64,000 bases of DNA, taken from Tausonia pullulans (taxonomy: Eukaryota > Basidiomycota > Tremellomycetes > Cystofilobasidiales > Mrakiaceae). Location: assembly GCA_951802195.1 (NCBI GenBank), contig OX637630.1, positions 620,001-684,000 on the forward strand. The letters run 5' to 3'. Of the stretch, positions 14,990 through 26,100 are shown piece by piece. The notes below the pieces were generated by a model, which saw nothing but the letters and a program-made list of their open reading frames with translations, was not told the origin of the DNA and did no database searches. Each line of letters starts with the position of its first letter. The first letter of the stretch is position 1. A program made the position numbers and the translations under genes.

Positions 14990-15912
14990 TCATCGCAACT
15001 CACTCCCTCGTGCGAGCGCCTTGATCTCCTCGTTCGTCCACACGCCCGCATTCCCCGCTTGGCCCTTGCCCTCCCAGTTTTCGATGGTCCCCCTCGACCC
15101 TTTAATCACGGTCTCGAGCAGTCCGCGGGCAAGGACGTCGGCATCGATGATATACGACGCCAGCAATGGCCTGAGCGCCCGCTGGATGCCCATCATCGTC
15201 TTGTACGACCGGGTCATCTCTGGTGTCGGGTTGACAGGGTTGATGCCTGCCGGGCGAAGGGAGTAGGTCGCGAGTGAGGAAGGGAACGCCGTTCGCAGCT
15301 CGGCTAGGCGGCGCTCAGCACGGCCCTGAAGGGAGAGTGAGAGGGCGAAAGGAAGCGAGAGTCAGCAGGAGCGCGGTCACCCCGAAATAAGACGCGTTGC
15401 CCATTAAATGCACCTTGACACGCCCAAACATTGTCCAAGCCTTCTCTTCCTGATCGGCTCCCTCCCCGCTGACATACGAGAACACAAATTTTCCCGGCGC
15501 GTGCCCCTGCTGGTGCATGCTACCGAACGCCTGGGCGGCCGCGACGGCATAGTCGACCGTCAACACCTCGTAATCCCGCTCACTCATGCCGTTGGACGAC
15601 CGCCCGAGCGCCCAGATGCAGCCGTCGTGGTCCTGAAGTCGGTCAAGCAGTGCCGGCGGGTAGACGGCAAAGTCCTTATGAAGGATCAGGTCGAGCTTGG
15701 CGTGCGAGGAGGGGATGTGGGAGGGGAGAGGGCGCCGAGCGAGGACGGTGACCTGAGTTCAAAAGATGAGTAGGTGAGATTCTTGACCGAAGCAGGTAGC
15801 AGTGTGTCGCATGAGGCGGACTGACCTGGGTGATGGCGGGATGGAGGAGCGCTTGGCGCACAACTTCGGCTCCAACTGTGCCCGTAGCACCGGTGACGAT
15901 GATTTTAGTCAT
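14990..15912 (-). CDS. NAD(P)-binding Rossmann-fold protein (atypical SDR)
   Basis: Starts at 15912 with MTKIIVTGATGTVGAEVVRQ, the glycine-rich dinucleotide-binding motif TGATGTVG. Later exons read VTVLARRPLPSHIPSSHAKL, LDRLQDHDGCIWALGRSSNG and MSERDYEVLTVDYAVAAAQA. They continue with KFVFSYVSGEGADQ, then SLRPAGINPVNPTPEM and a helical C-terminus to GSELR. This order matches NmrA/HTATIP2-like atypical short-chain dehydrogenases, in which SYVSG replaces the usual catalytic YxxxK region. Substrate unknown. Two short introns are clear, and the final exon of about 350 nt ends at 14990. The length of about 260 residues is normal for the family. Confidence 0.82.
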
Positions 15913-16151
15913 TTGGAGAGCTAGAATGAGGCAACGATGATGGTTGTTGTGGACAAAGAGCTGGAAGATGGAGCGCCGTTGTCCTCCTCTATCTGAGGCG
16001 TGCTGTGCGAAAAGCGGATGGGTGGAGGCAGGCACGGCTTGAAGCTTGCGCGTCTCACGGCGCGATGGGCGGCGCGGCCGCTTGCCGATAAGTGGAGGCG
16101 AGTGACGGAGGCAAAAAAATGAATGTTATCCGTATGATATGGTAGCGGGAA

Positions 16152-16180
16152 GCTTGATGTTTATTTTTATTTTTATTTTT
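16152..16180. repeat. A/T-rich simple repeat next to repeat copy B
   Basis: A short (TTTTTA)n tract on the plus strand, reading (TAAAAA)n on the minus strand. It lies directly downstream of repeat copy B in the minus-strand sense, like the A-rich tail of a retroposed sequence. Copy A has no such tail. The flanking 15913-16151 stretch holds only the leader and promoter of the upstream NAD(P)-binding gene. Confidence 0.8.
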
Positions 16181-16345
16181 AAGTCATGATCGACCGTAAA
16201 CCTATGGGAGACAGCGAGAGGGAGGAAGGGAAGAGACGAGTGCTGCGGCAGTGGTCCAGATGGCGCAATGCGTCAGAGGACAGGACTCGTCAAAAGGATA
16301 GAAGAAGGACTCAACCGAAGCGGCAAAGCAGAGCACGCAACGCCC
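16181..16345 (-). repeat. dispersed repeat, copy B
   Basis: Second copy of the segment at 10959-11120. The minus strand encodes VESFFYPFDESCPLTHCAIW then TTAAALVSSLPPSRCLP and the same TAG, again inside a pyrimidine-rich CCCATAG splice acceptor. It is followed on the minus strand by an A-rich tail. Its upstream border overlaps the end of a hypothetical gene on the same strand. Confidence 0.8.
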
Positions 16346-17055
16346 ACTCCCGTCGTGCGGCATGAGAGAGTCGTCCGAGAGCGAGGTCGACGCGGTATGC
16401 CTGCTCGGATACGGGTGGAGAACATGGAGGGAGAAACGATGGGCGAGGTCGATGTTCCATTATGGAGCGCGGTCTTGTCCCAGACCTAGACGGGATCATC
16501 GAAATTGTGAGCGCATCAGGATACCAGCTGAAAATTTGAGTGAGGAAGAACCCAATGAAGCCCCTGAGCTTGAAGAGGTGTGATGACGATCTTGTGAGAG
16601 CCAGGGCCTTGCCGTGTTCGATTGCGCCTGGGATGGTGAGGCAGAGCTCGACGGGGTTGTGGCTAGAGTAGAGGGTCCTAGACGGGCGCGGCAGGGTCTT
16701 CTGGCGTATGGCTCGGCTAGCTAGCAAGGGGGGGAGGTAGAAGCGGTCAAGTCGGCTGTCAGCTCCGATGGCGCCAGCGTGACTGGTGTACTCACAACGG
16801 AGAGGGTACAGACCACGGAACGGGTCTGAGAGCGCAAAGGCGCGAGCGATCAGTCTCTTTTAAATCTCTCCAGCATTGTTGGCATTGGGGCTCATGCCGT
16901 CGAGTTATCCGTCCAACACAGTTCCAGTCACAGCCCAACATGAAAGGAATGCTTGAATGAGAAGGGAGCGCGTGAAAGGGAGTAGAGAGGAATGCCTTCC
17001 TCGACGAGCTACTTTGGCTGGAGACGTAGGCGGCGGTAGTAAGGTCGGCGTCCAT
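16311..17055 (-). CDS. hypothetical protein, family not recognised
   Basis: A probable two-exon minus-strand gene. Exon 1 starts at 17055 (MDADLTTAAYVSSQSSSSRK) after a pyrimidine-rich leader. A GTGAGT donor near 16796 leads to an acceptor in TTGCTAGCTAG. In one splice phase the second exon reads AIRQKTLPRPSRTLYSSHNP, ELCLTIPGAIEHGKALALTR and HLFKLRGFIGFFLTQIFSWY, ending at 16311 inside repeat copy B. In another phase a Ser-rich tail ends sooner. The composition is protein-like in both, so the correct phase is unsettled. No known domain or signal peptide is visible. Because the stop lies in the repeat, the 3' end may have been changed by that duplication. Confidence 0.35.
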
Positions 17056-17535
17056 GGGGTAGGGACGGAGTTTTAGTGAGGAGTAAGAGATGCGTTAGTC
17101 ATGATTGGAGGGGTAGCGGGAGAGAATAAACGAGAGGCGCGTCGCCAGAGGATGGCAGTGTGGCAGTTGACGGTGAAGATCGAGCCAAGGTCAAGATGTT
17201 CGCATTCAGTTGTTCAGGCCGCCACCTGCTTGGACGTTTTAGACGCCACTTTGGGGAGAAATAAGAGGTCAGTAGTGGAGCAAGAGTAAGAGGAGAGGAG
17301 AAGGTTGAGAGTATGATCTCGCATTAAAGCCCGTTGGATGTTCGCCGCGACGACCTGAAGTCCGCTGGACACTACTATTATTCATGTCCCCGGCTACGGC
17401 CATGGCTACGAGGGTGTGCTCGATGGATGCATGGGAGAAGGGAATCGGGGGAGAGGGTCAGGACGGAGAGAGAGAGTATATGTATTAGTCTGAGAGAGGA
17501 TGGAACCGCTCGACGCCTGTTTGTTTGAGTTCGGA
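17056..17535. other. intergenic region between two hypothetical genes
   Basis: 480 bp upstream of the 17055 start. It is pyrimidine-rich on the minus strand close to the start codon, as expected for a fungal promoter and leader. No gene is supported here. Confidence 0.4.
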
Positions 17536-18673
17536 TTAACGAGCTGGAAGCTCTCGGCGTCCACCGTCATGGGCGCTCTTCCGGTCGCAACTTGGGCTCC
17601 GACTGGAAGGTTGGCCTTGTGACGGCCCCGGGAAGCGAGGAGAGCGATGAGATCGCAGCTCGCATCCTCCACATGCCAAGGCGACGGAGCGCTTAAAGCG
17701 CTCGTGCTTCATCGAGTGGCAGTAGCAGCAGTGCGTCGACAATGAGCGAGAGGGGGGGATTATGGTGGAGGCAGGCTGGACAGGCTCGAAAATGCCCTCG
17801 TGACTTGTCCAACTTGTGAACGTCTGGCAAAGGAGGTCAGCCTTGGGCAACTTCTTGGATCCAGAGAGTTTAGGCATGACCCGGACTCGGACCATGGGAG
17901 CGCCGGATACTCTGGGGTCATATTGGCGCTGAAACACAACGACCACCCCACCATCAGGGGCAGCCACCTGCCTCCGGAACTCGTCCTCCGTTTCGGGCCT
18001 TGATTCAGATTTCTCCTGCCAGCCCTTCCACAGATTTAAATTCTGAGTGGTTTACTAGAGTGAATATGTGGTTTTATACTCGCAACGTCGAGGGCAGGCT
18101 CTGAGGCTGGGTTAGGATGGTTTGCTTGCCCTTCCCGTCCGTGATCTGGAGAAGCATCCTTCCCTTTGAGTCTTCGGATGGGCAGACGAGGCATTCGAGC
18201 TTTTCGTTGCACTTGAATATCTCGAGGGAGATCTTATGTGGAGTAGTGTTCCAAAGGACGGAGATGGCGAAGCAGTCTCCGCAGTTGACGGAGAGGGCAG
18301 AGAGGAGGGGCGGCGAGCGGTGTTGACGCTAGAGGAGGCGGGGTTTGCTCAAGTCGCTGGCGAGGAGACGAGGCGCCGGATACGAGAGCAGGTCGTTAAA
18401 AGAGTCTCGCCGGTGGGCGAGGGGAGAGAGGCGTCGGGTTGGGGGAGACGATATCGCTCCCAACGACAGTGCGCTCGCTGGCGAACGATTTCGACCTGAT
18501 GCTACGGATCGAAGGGTTCACAGGGTGGGAGGTAAAGGGAGCGTCGGAAGTATTATAGCTGACGGGCTGATATGAGGATGAGAAGAAAAATATAAGAATG
18601 ATAGAATATGTACGTGTGGTCCATCTACAGCAGTCCTACTCGCTTCTCCTTCCCCAGCCCGCGTAACCTTCAT
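17536..18673 (-). CDS. uncharacterised protein with Cys-rich C-terminus (or 3' part of the next gene upstream)
   Basis: Minus-strand coding sequence in several exons. A Ser/Pro-rich part reads PVSYNTSDAPFTSHPVNPSI. A compact domain follows: VNCGDCFAISVLWNTTPHKI, SLEIFKCNEKLECLVCPSED and GRMLLQITDGKGKQTILTQP. After a phase-0 intron come NLNLWKGWQEKSESRPETED, VVVVFQRQYDPRVSGAPMVR and KADLLCQTFTSWTSHEGIFE. A CxxC...CxxC pattern near the end (HCCYCHSMKHERFKRSVALA, then CGGC) looks like a zinc ribbon. I do not recognise the family. The only upstream ATG (18673) is just 25 bp past the stop of the neighbouring gene, so this may be the 3' half of that gene. One exon junction around 18330-18450 could not be settled. 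Confidence 0.5.
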
Positions 18674-18697
18674 GCAATGATGCGCGCGACCGCCCTT

Positions 18698-21600
18698 TCA
18701 GTGGTTTAGGTCACGCAGGACTTCGTGCGGGGACGAGGCTGCTCGTTCGAGCCGAGGTCGACGACCCTGGAAGGGGAGGACCGTCCGATCGTCGTACTGC
18801 TTGTTCGAGGGATGCGGCAGCGGTGTCCGGAGGTAGGTGGTGAACGAGCTTGGCCCGCCGCTTTCGCTCGAGCTATTGATATCGAACGATGCCCGAGTGG
18901 GCGTGGAGGTCTGAAAAGGCAGGACGGTTCCGAAGTCGTAGTAGCACGAGGACTCGGTTTCGAATGAGCCGACAGAGGTTGACATGGTATCCGAAGCCCA
19001 GGAAGGCGTTGGTGCTTGACGATGGGAGGAGGAGGAGGACCCTCCGGGAGATTGAAGCGGTCCCGGCTCGGTCGAAAGGTCGACGCCCGTAAAGGACCAC
19101 GAATGGAAAGGAGACGTTGGCGAGTAGGACCGACTTGGGTTGCTGGAGATGGGCGAGGGCATTGATGATGCCATGGAGGGCATCCTCAGGCCCTGAGCGA
19201 GCGAGAGGGGCAAGCTGTTCAATGAAGGCGTCTCCCCTGCGATCGTGAGGTGGTGCAGTCGGCTCGTCCACTCGCATCCAAGCTCTTCCATTGGCGAATC
19301 TGGATGCTTGATAGACAAGGAGTCGCAAGCACTGCCGCACGAGGGCTGAGGCTGATTTAATCTCATTCCCGGACCTCCAACGACGTCTCCCTCTTCGTAC
19401 GGAGGGGAAAAGTCTCCCGAGATGACGGTCTCGAGCCTTGTCCTGCCGCAAGCATGGCGGCGACTTCGTCTGCCGCCGCCACCTGACGACATTGAGCGCC
19501 CAAGACTGCTGACCTCTCCACAGGCAGCGCTGTCGGAGCTAATACATGTTGGTGTAAGAGAAGTCGACAGCTCAGAGGAAACGGGCGAGGACACCGTCTC
19601 GAAGTTGGAGATAGATCTCGAGAGCGCCAGGGGCCTTGCTGCCCCACGTCGATCCGAAATGTGGCGACTGGCATCCTGGAAGAATGTGGAGGCCATGCCA
19701 GACTCAGGACCTGTCGGCGTCTCCGACGTGTCCTCGGTGACTGTCTGGAGGCCGTCGACCCCATTGGTGCTGCTGGTGAGCAGGGCGGTAGGCCAGACTA
19801 GGGGTCGCTCGCCGTAGATGCCCCTCTGGACATGCTGTGAACCCGGTAGAGCACCTCGCCCATCCCAGCCCACGGCATTGAACGTCCAGTTCTCCCACTC
19901 TGAACGGACGGGGTTGAGAATGCCAGGAACGGGGCTCGGTCCTCCGAGAAACCGCAGTCGCCAGGCTGGTGTGCTGCCGATGAGGCGGGCAACTTGATAG
20001 AGATTCTCGCGGTCGATGGAAGGTGTTGAGGGTGTTCTTGCCCGGAAAACATGGCGAGGCGCAGCGACGCAGAGAGCTCGAGATAGACTATCGAGGACTG
20101 CGATAGTTCTCAGTCGAAGGCGCTTAAATGAGTATCACAGAGGAACCTCATACTCACGAGTCTTAGTCGGCGCCTTGATCCAGAGCCGCGCTGTCTCGAC
20201 ATTTTCGGTCCCTAATGGGTCGCAGAAGCGCACCAGGAGGTTCGTGGTCGAGAGACCCTTGAGCGAGCGGAGGAACGGACCCTCGTGCTGGGAAACAGAG
20301 AGGATGGATTCCAGTTGATGACGCCAAACGCAATTCTGGTAGTCCTGCGGTTGAATCAGCCAAGGGTTAACTGATCACGATGACCAGAAAAGGCACTCAC
20401 GGAGCTAGGTTCAAGACCCTTCGAGCCCGATATCGTCCTTCCATTGATTCGAACCCATCTCCGGGTCCAAAGCAGCACCTCTTGCTCCCTACCTGGCCCG
20501 CCGGCGTTCGAGAGGACTCGGTGGACGACGACGTGAGCGACCCCTGGTGGTCCAAACTTTATCAAATCCTCCCCTCGACAGTTGTTCAGTTCAGGAACAC
20601 GGACACGCACAAACAAAGTTCTGGAAGCACGGGCGCATGTAGGCTGCGCAATCTCCACGAGGCATTGAGATGTAGGATCGCTGCACGAAGGCATTGTCAG
20701 TCCAGACACATAGGGTGCATGATTGCCGGTACTCACTCTCTCCTGAACCTCGAGCATCTCCCCAGCTCGAAGACTGCGAATATTTAATTGGCCTATGAGT
20801 GCGCCCTAAAAGAAAGCGAAACGTAAATCTATCAGTTTGCGCATATGAGAGAGAGAGCTTGCGACTAAGAGACTGGCCGTAGAGAAATGGACGAAGTCGA
20901 ACTGGTCGATGAACACCTTCATCCGCACCTCCTCTGACTCAAGGGTCAATCGCTCTCGCTCCTTCTCCGCAAGCACGCCTGCTCGCTTCCCAGCGGCCTC
21001 CTTGTCCTTCCGGCCAAGGCTCTTCACGCTCCCACTCCGATTTCGAGCCCCGGATGCGATCGAACATCTCGATGGCGACTCGGCCGGATCTGTCAAAAGC
21101 CAGTCGGGGACAGCTGCTGGAGTCGACGGCCGTGGTGAGAGGCCGCTGCCGCCGCTGCTGAGCTCGTCCGCAACCGTTGTCGTTGAACCGATGAGAGAGG
21201 CGCGTGAAGGAACGACGGCGTAAGACTCGGAGTAGACCCGTCTTGGTGAGGAAGACGGAATGGGGAAGGAAGGGAGGTCTGGTAATTGGTTGACGACGGC
21301 CCTGTCTCCTAAGGGTTCCGGAAGAGAAGGCGAGGGGGAAGAACTTCGGTGCCGAAAGTTGTCTGCCGTCAAGGGGTCAAGTAGGGGAGATTGAGATGGA
21401 GATAAATTTGAAGGAGTGGGTAGCGGGGGAAGAGATGCTCTGTTGACGGCCGAAGTCGAAGACTTAATCGATCTGGAAGAATAATGAAAGGGACAAATGA
21501 GGACAGCTTCAGCAGGCGGAGCTTGATGAAAGCGCGCTGAGGGACACGGAGGGTTACTCGCGCGGACATTGACGTCGTCGTCGTTCCACGTCCCGCCACC

Positions 21601-22243
21601 GCCGCCACAGCCCAGCAGCAGGAAAGGCCGAGGTGAGCAATGCCAATGGCACTCACTGGAGCATGTCCCAGAGACCGCTGACGCTCTTTTTGGACGAGAC
21701 CGAGACCGAGTCGCCGCGCGTCCCCTGGGAAGCGGCGGAAGCCGACGGGCCAGACAGTAGAGAGTAGACAGTGGCAGCTGAGGGTGCAACGGGTGCTGCC
21801 TCGAAGTGAGACAGCGGGAGGACGGCTTTCGACGCTGGGGGATCAAGGGGGGAGAGACCGACCGCGAGCAGGACCTGGAGCTTGAGCTCAGAGATCTGAG
21901 GCAGAAGGAGCATGCGGTCGCGTCAGCATCGCGGGAGGGGTAAGGAAGGCGGCCAGAGAACCGGCGTTCGAGCTGGGGGCAAGCGAGCGAAGGCAGGACG
22001 GAGGTCGGGGGGATGCACCGTCGTGTCCTCCCAGATCGAGAGCGTGACCCAGGAATCGAGCGGCATGTAACGGACAACGATCGATATTGACATCCGAGGT
22101 TTGAGCGGCGGCGGCGGCGGAGCATCAGTCTCCGGGGTGTAGCTTCGCAAGCTCGACGAGGCGGTGGAAGATGTCCCTCCGACATTCAAGACGTCATGAG
22201 AGCGGCGGTGTGAGAAAGACGACCGGCGGGCGAGCGCCTTCAT
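18698..22243 (-). CDS. uncharacterised Ser/Pro-rich protein with ubiquitin-like N-terminal segment
   Basis: Starts at 22243 (MKALARRSSFSHRRSHDVLN) or at an in-frame ATG at 22321. The first exons give MSISIVVRYMPLDSWVTLSI and, after an intron, ISELKLQVLLAVGLSP. That strand-strand-helix order resembles a ubiquitin-like or RA fold, though this is only a resemblance. A long Ser/Pro-rich stretch follows, then KVFIDQFDFVHFSTA, GALIGQLNIRSLRAGEMLEV, IAQPTCARASRTLFVRVRVP, VLLWTRRWVRINGRTISGSK, LESILSVSQHEGPFLRSLKG, LYQVARLIGSTPAWRLRFLG and NPVRSEWENWTFNAVGWDG. The C-terminal 350 residues are disordered and Ser-rich, ending HEVLRDLNH at 18698. About seven introns are visible. No family could be named. 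The stop may be bypassed by splicing into the next coding segment. Confidence 0.6.
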
Positions 22244-23121
22244 GTCGTCGCACACTGGGCGAGGCAGAGGACGAAGCGAAAGGGATGGAGAGGAGGCGAG
22301 GGCGGGATGTAAAGGCCTCAAGACGACGGCGAAGGAGTCGAGTCGAATTGAGGGAAGCGGGCGTTAAGGGAAGCACGAGAAAGGACGAGTACGCTTGCCC
22401 TCAGGAAGCTTCGAACGGCAGGCGACCGAGCCCATTTCAGGGGGTCAGTCAGCACAATATCCACGAAAGAGGGGGTGAAAAGAGGGGTGGGGGGATGGGG
22501 GAAGGAAGAGTAAGGAGGAAGGGACAGAATGTGCGGGGTGAGGTGGAGCGGAGCTGAGTCGAGATCGGCGGCTCCTTCCTGCGGCACCACCGGCCGGCAG
22601 GGAGAGGCCAGACAGGGGCAAGAAGCCCATCTCGAGGGATTTCACAGGGATTCGATCCATATAGCCGAGGGAGAGAGAGAAGCCCCTCCGGCGATAGAAG
22701 GGATGCTCTCGCCAACATCCTTTCCGCCAGATGAGCCTGAAAGGTGGCGCAAGACGAGCGATGGAGTTCGCCCAGATCTCAGAGCGGAGTCTGAATTGCC
22801 ATGCGGCGGATCTCGTTCTCAGGCACACCACAACGTCGCCGGCCTTGTCACGCTGAAACTTCCAGTGAAAACAGGCCTCACCCTGATTTGCCTCCCCTGC
22901 ATGTTCCAAGCTCTGGTTACTAACTCATTAATATTCGTCGCCCAATCTCTACCCTTTCGCAATGCCCCCTAAGTGGTCGCGCGGAGCGCAAGATGAGAAT
23001 AAGGACCCTTTCATCGAAGCAGACGGTATGAAAAGTATCAATTCAAAAATGGTCGGTTGTTCAGGAGATAGTTAAAGCCAAAACTACCAAAAAAGAATAC
23101 TCTACGAAGTCTTCTTTCTCC
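22244..23121. other. intergenic region
   Basis: Upstream of the 22243 start and downstream of the F-box gene, all minus strand, so it should hold a promoter and a 3' end. Several overlapping ORFs of about 90-150 codons run through it, but none shows a domain or splice-linked continuation. Confidence 0.4.
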
Positions 23122-26100
23122 TTAGGGCCCAGCCCCCCCTGCAACGGGTTCCACGCCAGCTCCCCCAACTCCACCAGCATCAGCACCAGCACCAGCACCA
23201 GCACCAGCACCAGCACCAGCACCAGCACCAGCACCAGCACCAGCACCAGCACCAGCACCAGCACCAGCACCAGCACCAGCACCAGCACCAGCACCAGCAC
23301 CAGCACCAGCTGCAAAGGCAGGGACATTGCCACCCTGCATGCCGAGGCCAACAAGATTGAGCAGGCCAAGGGGGCCGAGAGGGAAACCGCCAAAGACGTC
23401 CGACATGTCCTCCCACTGAGCCATTCACGCATCAAGGTCAACTACCTGAAATCCGCCACACGCGACAGTCATGACGTGACATGCAGCGAACTTACAGCTC
23501 CCAAGTCGATCCTCGGCTCGCCGACAAGCTTGACTTTGCGCCTCCCACCTATATTGCGCTCAATCTCAATATCCTTCAAGCCGAGCTTCTTGCGGACCTC
23601 CCTCTCGAGCGGCGTCGGTTTCGCAGGCGCACAGGAGACGACGTCCCACTCCCACATGAGCTCGTCCGAAGCCCACCACTCCATGTACTCGAGCGAGTGG
23701 CAGAGGGCGGGGATCTGCTCAAAGGCTAGGGTTAGAAGAAGAGAGACGGCAAACAAATCTCAGTATCCCTATCGTCTTCGCGCCAGCCGAATGGAAAGTA
23801 AAGTGGCACACCCTTGGCCCATCGCGCATTGTAGTCGTCGGCGTAGCCTTGTAGGACAGAGCGGATCTCACTCGGCTTATAGGGAAGGAGTCACCAAGAT
23901 GTCACCCTGCTTGTAGAGCACAGTCGCGCGAAGGACTCACAAGGTAGCCACTGAGAATGAGATCGCTGGCCGTCGAGAGAGGGATGGTCGCGTGCTGGAG
24001 GGCAACTGAATGGTTGATCCGAAGTGACTGCAGATGCTGAAGACGAGCGAGGTTTGTGGCCAGTGTGGACTGCCGAAGAAGAAAGCTCGCTATCAGTCTC
24101 GAGCGAAGAAATGGCATCCTCGACATGCGGAACAACTCACCAACTTGACCTTCCACATATTTGCGTGCAGCTTGAGGCCTCGCATAGCAGGGAGCCCTGC
24201 AGTAATCGTCTCGATGAGCGAGGGTCGGATCCAATCCGTGATGAAAAGCTCGAGGTCTGTGAGGCCGTCGAGAGTGAAATTGGTCATGAGATTCTTGAAC
24301 TCAAAGCTCGTGACGGACCCGAGCTCTGCAGGAAGAGAAGGGGTCAACTTGGATAGCTTCAGACTAGCGATCAGGTTGAGAGAAGACTGACCCAGCTCGA
24401 TGAGCTCCCTAGTCCTTCCCTCCTCAGCGGTCCCAGCAAGAATGCTCACGACCGTGGGCTCCACCGTGACCAAGGTACCTAGCCGAGCTTCGGTAGGCTC
24501 AGGCACACCTCCCCTCTGCCGGGTCCCGTGATAGTGAAGCGTCCGCAGCTGACGGAGCATGCCTGCAGGTGCCATGGGCTGAATGTTGATCATCTCGCCG
24601 CGGGCATTCAGCTGGGGCGTCGCGGGCGGGATGTGGCGGAGACAGAGGTCGAGAATACCAGGCGAGTTGACAACGAGGTGTTGAAAGGCGGGGACAGTCA
24701 AAATGGCTGGAGGAAGACTGATCGAAGCCAGTTGGGGAAGGGAGAAGAGCGGGAGCGGATGCCCGTATGGGTCGATGCCGCCTCCAAAGACCTGATGGCA
24801 GCCGCCAAATTATCAGATTTCGAGACAAGGCTGACCTTATGAAGACTTCCTAACCTTCTCAAACCAGTCCTCGTCGCGGAAACCATCTTCGAGGTGGAGC
24901 CTGGGACGTGGATTCCATAGCTGGTCAGTAACTCGACCTTCAAGCGAGATCTAGACAGGCCAGAAAGCAGTGCCGCACCGCTTAAGCGTTCTCGAACTTC
25001 GGATCAGGAGATCCCGCAGGACCCGGACATCCCTCAGCCACCTCCTTGCCCCGCGGTCTTCGATCTCCATCTGGCTCAGGCCGTCTGTGAGCTGAATCTC
25101 ATCCTCTAGCATCAACTCGCAGTGCTTATCGCCGGGGCGGGACTGAGACAGCTGAAATTCGGTAAGGCGGAGATCGGATAGCGAATCCACCGAGCAAAGC
25201 GCAAAGCGCCAGATGGTGAGACCAGTGAGAGTCGCGTGGCGAGCGTTGAGTGCCGCGGCAATGTTCGATGGGATGACGGCGCTGCGGACGCAAGTAAGGG
25301 AGAGTGTCAGAAAGCGTGAGCTTGTATGAGAGCGACCACCACGCATGACGTACTGAGCGCGCCAAAAGACGTGCTCGAGACCCGTCGCACCCTGAATTAT
25401 GTGGGCCAGCGGGACGAGGAGCTCCTCATGCTGAGGGCAGAGGTTGTCAACGGTGATATACCTGGTCGAAGGACGTACCCGAGAATATCAACAGACGGCA
25501 AAGATGGAGATGAGAAGGAGAAAACACTGCCGCGCTCTGACCTGATCCATCCGGTGATATCGCTGCGCTCGGCGATCTCTTTGAGCATCGAGAGCATCGA
25601 CAGGTCGCCGCGGTCGATCCTGAGCCACCTCCAGACCTCGCGCCGACAGAGAGCGTAGAGTGAGCGACAAAGCGATGAGTAGTGGAGCATGTTTAGTGAG
25701 GATCGGCCTGCGAGCAGCATGTCGTGGCGGTCGCGGAGTGGGGGTTTCGAGAGGAAGTCGCCGATACAAACGAGGACGTCGTCGGGGAGCGACATGAACG
25801 ACATGCGGACCGAAGAAAGCATCGGGACGGACGCGGTGAAGCGGAACTTGGGCTTGTCCAGGGCCGGGCTGCACGGTAACGAGGCTAAGACGTTGTTGTC
25901 CTCAAAATCGGATATGCCGCCGTTAGGATCAAAAACAGGCACATTCATGTCGAAAATGGGCTTGGGAATGGGCTCGGGAATGGGCTCGGGAAGAGGCATG
26001 TCGTTGTCCTGCTTAAACTTGGGAAAAGAAGGCATGCTGTTGTAGGGGATGGGTCTGAAACCGGGCACGCCGTCGTTGCCGTTGGGCTCGAGCGGAGGCA

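Noticed and set aside
22318-22909. Extra 5' exons for the 22243 gene
   Set aside because: Several open frames exist, but none joins with a convincing splice pair to the MKALARRSS start region.
23176-23310. CRISPR-like array
   Set aside because: A contiguous 6-bp microsatellite with no spacers. No CRISPR array exists in this window.
23061-23441. Leu-Val and Cys-Trp repeat proteins
   Set aside because: These are the other two frames of the hexanucleotide repeat; only the Gly-Ala frame joins the F-box gene through a valid splice.
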